Shown one piece after another: positions 55,989-64,000 of a DNA stretch of 64,000 bases. The position numbers and the translations under genes were made by a program. The notes beneath the pieces are model-generated. The model searched no databases. It had not been told where the DNA came from and saw only the letters and a program-made list of their open reading frames with translations. Position 1 is the first letter of the stretch, and each line of letters opens with the position of its first letter. Source of the stretch: Anoplopoma fimbria (Eukaryota; Chordata; Actinopteri; Perciformes; Anoplopomatidae); contig NC_072450.1 in assembly GCF_027596085.1 (NCBI RefSeq), positions 30,161,676 to 30,225,675 of the forward strand, read 5' to 3'.

Positions 55989-56170
55989 AATTAACCTAAG
56001 CTGCATGTCTTTGGACTGTGGGAGGAAGCCGGAGAACCCGGAGAGAACCCACGCTGACACAGGTAGAACATGCAAACTCCACACAGAAGGCCGTCTAGCC
56101 CGGGAATTAAACCCGGGCCCCTCTTGCTGTGAGGCAACAGTGCTACCCACTACACCACCGTGCAGCCTCG
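55989..56170 (-). mobile_element. tRNA-headed SINE, head half
   Basis: Continues the SINE from 55427: 'ctaagctgcatgtctttgga', 'acccacgctgacacaggtag', then B box ('ccgggaattaaacccgg' in plus view) and A box ('ctacccactacaccaccgtg'). It ends just before the duplicated 'ctacaatc'. Confidence 0.85.
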
Positions 56171-56178
56171 CTACAATC

Positions 56179-57195
56179 AGTTGATGGATGAATTCAATTT
56201 AGTTATTCATTTACTTATGTTTTCTTATGGCATTATGATTTGGACTGATAATGAGGATATGGAGTGATTGTGTGAGAGCTGTAACTGATTTATTTCCAGA
56301 CTTTGCTAATTTATACAATACTTATGTGCAGGTGATGAAGATTTGCGTGGTGAGGAGACTGAAGAAGGCAGAGTGTGTGACAGTCACCATGGTGAGCTCT
56401 GATACTGGCATCGGCTAGCTGTTTTCAGTTTATCTGTGTACAGTATCTGTCCCTATGATATAAACCATTAATGAATCAATAAAGTTGTGTTCACTGCAGT
56501 GATTTTACTCACAAACACTTCATGAAAACTAAAATTGTACTGATATCTGCACTGTATTAGAAGATTATAAAAAAATATTGACACTCTGTTCTGCAGTTGT
56601 TTAAGTGTTTGAGTGTTAGTAGTGTCGGTAGTCCAAACCTCTCCTCTGAGCTAAGGAAAGCAGACAGCACTGATGAAATATGAAGCTTTATTTATTTTTA
56701 CAATTGAAATGTGCTCATGGTTATGGCTCACTAGTACAAGCACAAATAACACTTTTATGATAAAGAGAATATACAAGTAGAAAGTAGAGTGTGATATGAA
56801 GCGACACTAAATGTGAGAGGCATCATTATACCTGTAGTGAAGCCTCTTGCATTTAAGTTCTACAGTCAGGCTTCCATTCGCCCCCTCACCGTCTGTGTCT
56901 CCAAAATGTTTGTACGTCTGGGTCACAGTTTCTGTACAGGTGAGCACATTCTCCCGTCAAGTTTGGTTTTATAGATCACAACTTTTGTCTAGGAATTGGC
57001 ATACGACCCTTTCTGGCCTTGTTTTGTGCGCAACCATTATAAAAGAGGCCCGAGGTCCAGTTCCTGTTAACACAATTTTTTTACAAACTAACATTGATCA
57101 TGAAGTCAAACAAACTGACAGGTAAATTGTTGATCTGTAAGTTTGGGCAATTGTCATCCTGCATCATCAGGACCCATGTGCGGAAATCAAATTCC
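56179..57195. other. Mostly noncoding stretch
   Basis: Holds a weak candidate exon (56332-56391) and a 49-codon minus-strand frame (about 56962-56816) with mixed polar composition and an upstream 'ctgtacag' that could be an acceptor. Neither is recognised. Confidence 0.35.
56332..56391 (+). CDS. Weak candidate exon, 20 codons
   Basis: Sixty bases between a possible acceptor ('acttatgtgcag') and a good donor ('atg|gtgagctct'), open in phase 0, with peptide 'VMKICVVRRLKKAECVTVTM'. G/C-richer than its flanks. The pyrimidine tract is poor and no partner exon is visible. Unrecognised; could be chance. Confidence 0.2.
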
Positions 57196-58685
57196 AGTGA
57201 CTGACAGAAGGTTATTCAGAACTAAAATGGAAGAGCTCCACTATAATACCAGTAGCGAAATCAAAAAATCCCAAAGAGCTAAAAGACTTCAGACCAGTAG
57301 CACTTACATCCTTAGTAATGAAAATTTTTGAAAAAATTATTAAGGATGAAATCATGTCCCTGGTCAGTGGTAAACTTGACCCATTGCAGTTTGCATATCA
57401 AACTGGGAAAGGTGTAGATGATGCAAAACTCTTCCTTTTAGACACAATGTATAAACATTTAGAAAAGCCTGGATCTCATGCTAGATTGTTATTTGCAGAC
57501 TTTTCTTCTGCTTTCAATAAGATGCAGCCACATATTTTAATTGAGAGACTAGCTGCTGAGTTTGAGTTACCCCATCAGATACTGTTGTTGCTTTTAAACT
57601 TCTTAACAGACAGAACTCAGAGGGTCTCTGTAAATGGACACTTGTCCCAGGCCATTACATCGAATACTGGTTCACCTCAAGGGTGCGTACTCTCACCCCT
57701 GTTGTTCATTTTGTACACAGATAGCTGTAGGTCCTCTCAACAGGGAAGTTATCTAGCTAAATTCTCAGACGACACTGCGTTGCTGTCCCTTTTCCAAGGT
57801 CCACATTGCAGCCATGGCCTTGCTTTGACATCGTTTGTTAATTGGTGTGATAACAACTTCTTAGATCTAAATGTAGAAAAAACAAAGGAGCTAGTCATAG
57901 ATTTTAGGAAAGTGAAGGGAGCGCTCAAACCAAGTGTCATCCATGGGGAGGAAGTCCAACTTGTAGACACCTACAAATATCTAGGCACAGTATTTGATAA
58001 CCAGCTTAAATTTCATCCAAATACTGAGGTAATTGTTAAAAGGGACAACAAAGAGTTCACCTGTTGAGAATGCTGAACTCTTTCAGTGTCTCTAAAGTTA
58101 TTTTGAGAATTTTTTACCAATCTTTTATTGAGAGTCTTTTAACTTTTTCATTCATATGCTGGACTAAAAGTCTGTCAGTGAAGGACATGAATAGTTTAAA
58201 TAAAATTGTGAAGATCTGCTCTAAGATCACTGGCATCCAGCTCAAGAGCATAAGTTCATTGTGGAACAAACAAGCAGTCCAGAAAGCTAAATGCATTATC
58301 AGTCAGCCTGACCATGTCCTCAGTAAAGAATTTAAACTAATGCCTTCAGGGCGGCGCTACTGTTCAATCAGGACAAGAACAATGAGGTACTCCCACTCTT
58401 TTATCCCTGCAACCATCAGGTTACTAAATGATGACAAAAGTCAGGAGTAGGTGGAGAGCACACCAGTGTTGCTGGGTGTTTCCGGGGCAGGGTGGTTGTT
58501 ACTGACGGGTTGAAATGAATTGTGAGTTAAATGTGTGTGTTGGACTGCCTTTGATATATGTTTTTGTCTATCTCCTATTGCTATTTATTGTATTTATTTT
58601 ATTAAGTAATTTATTATGTGAGACGGGAAACTGTGAACGAAATTGCCCATTTTGGGATAAATAAAGTTTTTCTAATCTAATCTAA
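57196..58685 (+). pseudogene. LINE reverse transcriptase with 3' end, one or two frameshifts
   Basis: 57196-57318 reads in a broken frame as 'PKELKDFRPVALTSLVMKIF'. The main frame from 57318 then gives 'DPLQFAYQTGKGVDDA', motif A 'LLFADFSSAFNKMQPH', motif B 'TGSPQGCVLSPLLFILYTD', motif C 'AKFSDDTALLSLF' and 'VDTYKYLGTVFDNQLKF'. A frameshift at about 58055 leads to 58064-58450 with the thumb and the C-terminal 'LMPSGRRYCSIRTRTMRY'. The 3' UTR ends in 'ataaataaagtttttctaat' and (ctaat)n at 58685, against the gap. It belongs to the Jockey/L2/Rex1-like group. All RT motifs remain, the endonuclease is missing, and it is 5'-truncated. Confidence 0.85.
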
Positions 58686-58785
58686 NNNNNNNNNNNNNNN
58701 NNNNNNNNNNNNNNNNNNNNNNNNNNNNNNNNNNNNNNNNNNNNNNNNNNNNNNNNNNNNNNNNNNNNNNNNNNNNNNNNNNNNN
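58686..58785. other. Assembly gap (100 N)
   Basis: Exactly 100 N between a LINE tail and a low-complexity array; both sides are hard to assemble. Confidence 0.99.
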
Positions 58786-59470
58786 CATACTTGGTCTTAC
58801 ATACAATGTCAAAATCTCACATGCACACCACCAAACTCTTTCACACATATTACTATGCACTTTTACATGCACAATCATACTCTCTCACACACACTTTTGT
58901 CTGGGCCATAAATCAAACTTACTTACATACCCAACTATACTTTCTTAGAAACACTATTATTCTCACTTACAGACAACATCATACTCTTACACATACAATA
59001 TAATACTCTAGTAGTGTATGCAAGATAGAATACTTCTGTACGTGAGAGAGAATGATAGTGTGTGTGAGAGAGTATAGTAGTGTATGTGAGAGAGAATGAT
59101 AGTGTGTGTGAGAGAGTATGGTAGTGTACGTGAGAGAGAATGATAGTGTGTGTGAGAGAGGAATTGAAGTATATATGAGAGTATAGTAGTGTATGTGAGA
59201 GAGAATGATAGTGTGTGTGAGAGAGGAATTGAAGTATATATGAGTATAGTAGTGTATGTGAGAGAGAATGATAGTGTGTGTGAGAGAGTATAGTAGTGTA
59301 TGTGAGAGAGAATGATAGTGTGTGTGAGAGAGGAATTGAAGTATATATGAGAGTATAGTAGTGTATGTGAGAGCAAATTATAGTGTATATAGTGAAAGAC
59401 AATGTTTGTGTTTTTGAGAGCTTATGATAGTTTATGTGAGAGGGCATTGTACTGGGTGTGAGAGAGTATA
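58786..59470. repeat. Minisatellite with inverted symmetry
   Basis: From about 59020 to 59400 a 44-bp unit ('gtagtgtatgtgagagagaa' plus 'tgatagtgtgtgtgagagag') is repeated several times, with higher-order copies containing 'aggaattgaagtatatatga'. The left part (58790-59010) is a degenerate C/A-rich mirror of it ('catactctctcacacacac', 'cttacatac'), so the block is a loose inverted repeat centred near 59012. Long open frames on the minus strand are artefacts of the repeat. Confidence 0.8.
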
Positions 59471-59651
59471 GTTATATAGGAAGTCAGTTTGATCGAACAG
59501 GAAGACAGTTTAAATACTCATTCCCTGATTGGCTTACAACCTTGAAAACAAAACCTGTACCTGCCCAGAGCACTGTTAGCTAAATTGGAGCTTCAAGTAG
59601 CAGTTTTAAGGAAAAGTTTACAGTTCTGTAAGAACAGTATAGGAGGCAGCC

Positions 59652-60418
59652 ATGATATTTTTATTTATTTACCTTCTTTTTCAGGGTCAGTTTTTGTTCG
59701 TGGAGGCTAATGAAGAGGACATTACTATTTTTTTCAGTATAACAATGCGGTGTGTTCAGAACATTATAAGAGAAAGTGACAGCATGGGACCTGACAGCAT
59801 GATTTTGGACAGATTATTTAGTGAACTTGATGGATACAAACAGACAATTTCTTCCTTTCTCTCAATTAGCCAGGAGTTAGAAGGGACTGACAGTCGAGAA
59901 ACTTCAGTTGCCCTGGGGGCCCTGTATGCATGTATTTGTTTAATTACCAATACATATGAAAGCTCAAGATCAGTGCAAGGAAGACAACTGACTAGCCTTA
60001 ATTCAAGAGTACCTCCAACAACTAGAACTGCCCATCCTGGTCGCCCTCAGTACAACATACAACATGAGCAAATTATCCACTGTTTATCACTTGGAATGAG
60101 TTGGCAAAGAATAGCTGTCTGCTTTGGAATCAGCAGGAGGACACTGTACAGACACAGACAGCAACTTGAAATTGGACCACTGACCTATGTAGGAATGTCT
60201 GATGAAGTTTTGGCTAACACTGTTAGTGAGATCCTTCAAACCACCCCAAATGCAGGGGAAAGGTATGTTTTAGGAAGTCTTCGATCACGGCACATCAGAA
60301 TACAACGTTGGCGTGTGAGACGCTGCCTGCAACAACTTGACCCGGTTGGACGGGCTTTCCGCCGCCGCCGCGCCATTCGGCGAAGAATTTACAATGTTCA
60401 AACTCCCAATCAATTATG
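59652..60418 (+). CDS. Integrase-like DDE protein, exon 1 (HTH region)
   Basis: The first 255 codons and two bases of a 506-residue protein. The ATG at 59652 is the first in frame. A 'ttctttttcag' at 59675-59685 could instead be an acceptor of an upstream intron, so a start at the ATG at 59745 ('MRCVQNIIRE') is possible. Residues 1-115 are a helical region with no recognised domain. 120-140 is a Pro/Arg linker ('RTAHPGRPQYNIQHEQI'). 140-175 looks like a helix-turn-helix ('LGMSWQRIAVCFGISRRTLY'), probably DNA-binding. 200-255 has a basic segment ('RAFRRRRAIRRRIYNVQTPN') leading to the catalytic core. The donor at 60419 ('atg|gtgagtat') is strong. No stop or frameshift. Confidence 0.85.
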
Positions 60419-61418
60419 GTGAGTATTTTTTAACATTACTTCAAGTTATGTGCTATGAATGCACTGGTAATGTAGTACGTTATGATTGTTAGTGGTGGAA
60501 AGTAACAAATAACATTAACTCAAGTATTGCAAGTAGGCCTACAATACAAGTAAAACTTTTAAATACACTTGTTATTCTCTTTTCTGGTACTTTATACAGT
60601 TCTCCTCCACTGTTACTTCCCTAACTTTATTTTATAATTTAAGTTACTTTGCAGATCCAGATTAATAATACTAAATGTTATCTACAAATAAAATATGATT
60701 TATTATAGGTTATGATAAGGGTGGCATTTCACACACTAGCAGTGTATTAGTAAACATTGATATATCAATAACTTTAGTGCAATACTATAATATACATTTT
60801 TGGGATATTGGATTCTCTGCATAATGATTAGTTTAAAATTTGGTACTTTAAGTATATTTAATTCAAATACTTCTTCCACCACTAAATGTTTAATATAGCC
60901 TGTACAGTAGATATCAGTGTATACAGTATAAATAGTTATGTTATTGACTAAGAAATGTTGGAACTACTGTTACGTTTTAGTGAAACTTGGGCTCTTTTGC
61001 TTATTTATTTTTGCAAAATCAATGTGTTTTGTTTGCAATTCCAACAAGTTGCAATGCCTATAACCTACCATATGATTACACATGCCATAGATGAGTAAAT
61101 TGCTTAAATTATTAGTAATCATCCTCTAATATGATCTGTCCATAATTCTATTTTCATATGAACATAATAATTGTTAAACAATGTTAAAAAATAAAATAAC
61201 GATTTTAATAGTCAACAAGAGATCCTTTATCATGTGCTTTTGGCTTAACACAAACTGAATTCATGTTGTGAGAAAAAAGGTATTGTAATTTGGAAGAACT
61301 GATCCTTTAACTTCAAATAGGGTAACCATGTGATGGAAACATTCTGGTTCTGTATTAACAATATTTACCATGGTTGCAATTTTCTTTATGTAAATGTTGA
61401 AATGTTTTCTCCCTACAG
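60419..61418 (+). other. Intron of the integrase-like gene
   Basis: GT at 60419-60420, AG at 61417-61418 after 'atgttttctccctacag'. 1000 bp, AT-rich, nothing coding. Joining the flanks completes a Trp codon and keeps the frame, which supports a true intron. Confidence 0.85.
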
Positions 61419-62172
61419 GCATATAGACGGAAACCATAAACTGGTGAGATGGAGGATGGTGTTTCATGGATGTGTTGATGGCTTTAGTCGCACCATCATT
61501 TACTTGCAATGCCTCAATAACAACAGGGCAAGAAGTGTTTTGAGGCTGTTTTGTACTGGTGTACACAACTTTGGCCTTCCCTCAAGAATTCGCTGTGACC
61601 ATGGCATGGAAAACACAGGGGTTGCCAGGTATATGCTAGAAAGAAGGGGGTTAAACAGAGGCAGTGTCATTACTGGACGCAGTGTCCATAATCAGAGAAT
61701 AGAACGGCTGTGGGCAGAGCTTAACAGAGTTGTCTCATTCCATTTTAGTAACCTTTTTACCTTCATGGAAAATGAGGGCATATTGGATTCTACAAATGAA
61801 CTCCATTTGTTTTGTCTTCACTACATCTACCTGCCAAGAGTTCAAAGGTCAGCTGCTGAATTCCAAAATCAGTGGAACCACCATGGATTATCTACACAGG
61901 GCGGACAAACTCCTCTCCAACTGTGGCAGAGAGGAGTTTTGAACAGTGCAGGAGCTGGAAACTTGGCAATTGATGACATTTTTGAAGGAAATGAGACCTT
62001 TGGAATCAATGAAGACACCCCTCTACCATTAGAGACAGAAAACAACATTGTTGTTCCGGTAAATGACTTTAATGTAAATCAAACCATGATGAACAGAATT
62101 CAAGAAATGTTTCACCCATTGAGTGATGATGGTAATCACGGCATACAATTATTTTCAGGTCTGGTCAATTGA
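61419..62172 (+). CDS. Integrase-like DDE protein, exon 2 (catalytic core)
   Basis: Completes the protein begun at 59652. The core starts at once: '[17 protein letters not shown]' with D259, '[18 protein letters not shown]', '[18 protein letters not shown]' with D316, and '[16 protein letters not shown]' with E351, giving a D-D-E triad (Glu 35 residues after the second Asp) as in retroviral and Ty3 integrases. The '[13 protein letters not shown]' version of the fold is familiar from many uncharacterised fish and invertebrate proteins, thought to come from DNA transposons. Residues 375-430 have '[20 protein letters not shown]', then an acidic tail. The stop is TGA at 62170-62172. Possible poly(A) signals are at 62244 and 62477. 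All catalytic residues are kept. Confidence 0.85.
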
Positions 62173-62575
62173 ACCGTAAACAAGTTTGAACCTGAAGACT
62201 GTGACACATTGGTTTTTTTGTAATTATGTGACTGTCAGCAAAGAATAAATTATTTTCAGGTCTGGTCAATTTCTTTGAACCGTTGAAGACTGTAAAAAGC
62301 ACACATTGTGTTTTTTTGTAACAGACTGAAAAGTTATAACATATTTTGTTTATTTGCACCACTGTGCCATAATACTTTAATTATGTGCCCAATTACTCAG
62401 TCAGCACTAGAAAAAAATGTCCATTTGTTGATAAAAAATGAAAAGTTTTTTTTCTGCACTTTGCTAATCTTAAAAAAATAAAGAAAAGAAAAAAAAAAAC
62501 AGAAGTTGTTGTTCACAGTGCATCAAAAACCTCCTGAACAAGGTACCTGGCTGGAACACACACAATGTTCCCCAG
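62173..62575. other. Tail-to-tail intergenic region with 101-bp-offset duplication
   Basis: The segment from 62147 ('aattattttcaggtctggtc') is repeated, imperfectly, from 62248. The first copy spans the end of the integrase-like frame and its stop codon. AATAAA at 62477-62482 and a plus-strand 'tttattt' at about 62350 (AATAAA on the minus strand) could end the two convergent transcripts. Confidence 0.6.
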
Positions 62576-62829
62576 TTATTCTCTACCAAAACCCTGTGTG
62601 TTACCTATTGCAAAGTCCATGCTCTCCCTAAAAGCCTCATAAGTGTCAAGCAGTGGCAACTTTAGGCAGTTGATGCAAGTGTTCGCCATGGGCAAACGCT
62701 GTTTGGGGCTGGAGGAATGTTCATGCAGGAAATCAATTGATGGCTGAGGGGAGAAGCCAACTGGAGGGACGACACTTGCACCTGTTGCAAAGGCTAGGAT
62801 TTTACCTAGCTTTGATGGTCCCTCTTGCT
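62576..62829 (-). CDS. HECT E3 ubiquitin ligase, last exon (catalytic Cys)
   Basis: Acceptor 'ctgtgttttag' then 84 codons to TAA at 62576-62578. The peptide is the C-lobe of a HECT domain: 'KLGKILAFATGASVVPPVGF', a short linker, then 'LPMANTCINCLKLP', in which the first Cys (codon at 62675-62677) occupies the position of the ubiquitin-accepting catalytic cysteine. It ends in 'AIGNTQGFGRE', as HECT domains do near the C-terminus. It receives ubiquitin from an E2 and passes it to substrate. The frame joins in phase to the exon at 63368-63582. No break. It resembles the multi-copy G2E3-like HECT proteins of fish. Confidence 0.85.
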
Positions 62830-63367
62830 CTAAAACACAGTAAAACAAGCAAGTGAACAACAAAGAAAACAATTAGAATTTACAGCATACCAGCAAGTTA
62901 AAAATACCATCTGGGAAATTCCATAAGTAAAGAATGAGGGACACAGAAAGAAAGAAAGCGACACGTAAAGGAATATAAGAAGAGTGTAAGAAAGGAAAGA
63001 AAAAGGAAATAGAAACAAAACATAATCAAAAGTGTGGAAAAAGGCAGACAATGGAAAGAGAGAGACAAAAATGATGTAGGAGCAAAAAGTAAAAGACAAA
63101 GGAAAGAGTACAGAGTAAAAAAGATAGAGGAAGGGATGAAGAGTAAAAAATGTAATTGAGTAGATGGAAAAGAAAGGTTAAGAGAAGGAAAAAGACAAAA
63201 TATGGAAGCAGAGGAATTTGAGAAATTGGCCAAGCTATTTACATTCATCCCAATGTAATGTCAATGTGGCATTAGTAGTCCAAATGTTATCTCCTGGAGC
63301 GATTCTGTGCACACCTAGAGTGATCAACATCAATGCAGACAGTACTTTACCTAGCAGCAGTATTTAC

Positions 63368-63582
63368 CTTCAACATCTTGCAGGTAATCCCTCCAAAATG
63401 GTACAACAAGTTCCTCTGTCCTTCTCTTGTTGCTTCCCACTTCAGACAGCCGGATGTGGAAAAGATGGTCCATTAAGTCAGCAGTGAGAGCCGTTGGTTC
63501 GTGGCACATTAAGGGCCTGAAACTTTCTGGATGCATTCTGATTGCATCTAGAACACCAAGGACCTTCAGCCCCTCCTTAAAT
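63368..63582 (-). CDS. HECT E3 ubiquitin ligase, penultimate exon
   Basis: Bounded by acceptor 'ctcattttatag' (before 63582) and donor 'gaag|gtaaat' at 63367. It reads 'FKEGLKVLGVLDAIRMHPES', 'FRPLMCHEPTALTADLMDHL' and 'RTEELVVPFWRDYLQDVEG', with codons split at both borders matching the neighbouring exons. This is the N-lobe to C-lobe region of the HECT fold ('FWRDYLQ'). No stop or shift. Confidence 0.75.
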
Positions 63583-63806
63583 CTATAAAATGAGGGACAA
63601 TAGAAGAATTGGAATGATAATTAGTATTAGCTAACAGAAAATAACTAAAGAGATTATTCTTATGCAGCACTATTTTATAAGGAATTATCTCTTTTCAATT
63701 AAAAAAATACTTGTATCGATGCAGAAAAAAAAAGTAGCAAACATAGCCCAGCCCAAGTTTTTTACCACTCAAATGATATCACTAATTTGGTTTCTGTCGC
63801 ACAAAC

Positions 63807-63979
63807 CTTTCAAATGCCCCGGCAACTCTGTGGACCACCTGGAACATGGTAATGTCTTGGACCAGCAAGTCTCTGTCTTCGATGCATTTCAATGGCCTGA
63901 GACACCCTGCATTTGCCAGATAATCTTGCAATGGTTCTCTGGTGTGTAACAGGTCATCCAAAGACGAACATTCTGACAC
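63807..63979 (-). CDS. HECT E3 ubiquitin ligase, upstream exon
   Basis: Acceptor 'tgttgtgtttttag' before 63979 and donor 'aaag|gtttgt' at 63806. It reads 'VSECSSLDDLLHTREPLQDY', 'LANAGCLRPLKCIEDRDLLV' and 'FQVVHRVAGAFER', then splits an Arg codon with the next exon. A helical segment of the HECT N-lobe or just before it. Further 5' exons lie beyond the window. The three exons together give about 213 residues without interruption. Confidence 0.7.
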
Positions 63980-64000
63980 CTAAAAACACAACACCAAAAA

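Noticed and set aside
58935..59447. 170-codon minus-strand frame rich in Ser, His, Tyr and Leu
   Set aside because: It follows the 44-bp minisatellite unit; the peptide repeats with the DNA unit, and no start context or domain is present.

Overview
This is eukaryotic nuclear DNA, very probably from a teleost fish. It is AT-rich, with long intergenic stretches, split genes with GT..AG introns, long (CA)n microsatellites, and a mobile-element population typical of ray-finned fish: L2/CR1-type LINEs, tRNA-headed SINEs, Tc1, hAT and piggyBac DNA transposons, a DIRS retrotransposon and Gmr1-type Gypsy elements. I see no rRNA, functional tRNA, CRISPR array or bacterial-type operon. Species cannot be told from the sequence. 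Two runs of exactly 100 N (55135-55234 and 58686-58785) are conventional assembly gaps of unknown true size.

Layout. 1-5100 is mostly anonymous sequence with short repeats. 5.1-8.1 kb is a minus-strand LINE whose central reverse transcriptase has been lost and replaced by a foreign repeat. 8.1-12.0 kb is an internally deleted DIRS tyrosine-recombinase retrotransposon (minus strand). 12-20.4 kb is mainly noncoding, with one possible host exon (12558-12680), a MITE-like repeat and the first copy of a repeat family tailed by ttgaa units. 20.9-23.0 kb is a decayed DDE-type transposase gene. 23.6-29.7 kb holds SINE and LINE fragments and a deleted piggyBac element. 29.7-32.9 kb is a decayed Gmr1-like Gypsy element cut off just before its reverse transcriptase. 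32.9-39.3 kb is a patchwork of LINE pieces. 39.6-40.8 kb is a truncated Tc1 transposon. 41-46.7 kb is mostly anonymous, with a perfectly bounded SINE and an exact 82-bp direct repeat.

46.8-55.1 kb is a stack of nested insertions. A minus-strand Tc1 element was hit by a 405-bp element and by a ttgaa-tailed repeat, and a young, apparently intact Gmr1-like Gypsy element lies against that repeat. The Gypsy element has open gag-protease and pol frames, and its pol puts the integrase before the reverse transcriptase, the reverse of ordinary Gypsy elements. 55.2-58.7 kb holds a SINE split by a hAT remnant and another LINE.

59.5-64.0 kb is the most gene-like part. A two-exon plus-strand gene encodes an intact 506-residue protein with a helix-turn-helix-like region and a retroviral-integrase-type DDE core. 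About 400 bp beyond it, pointing the opposite way, are the last three exons of a HECT-type E3 ubiquitin ligase gene that runs off the right edge. Both are well preserved in otherwise decayed surroundings. Whether they are two captured or domesticated genes or parts of one mobile unit is the main open question.
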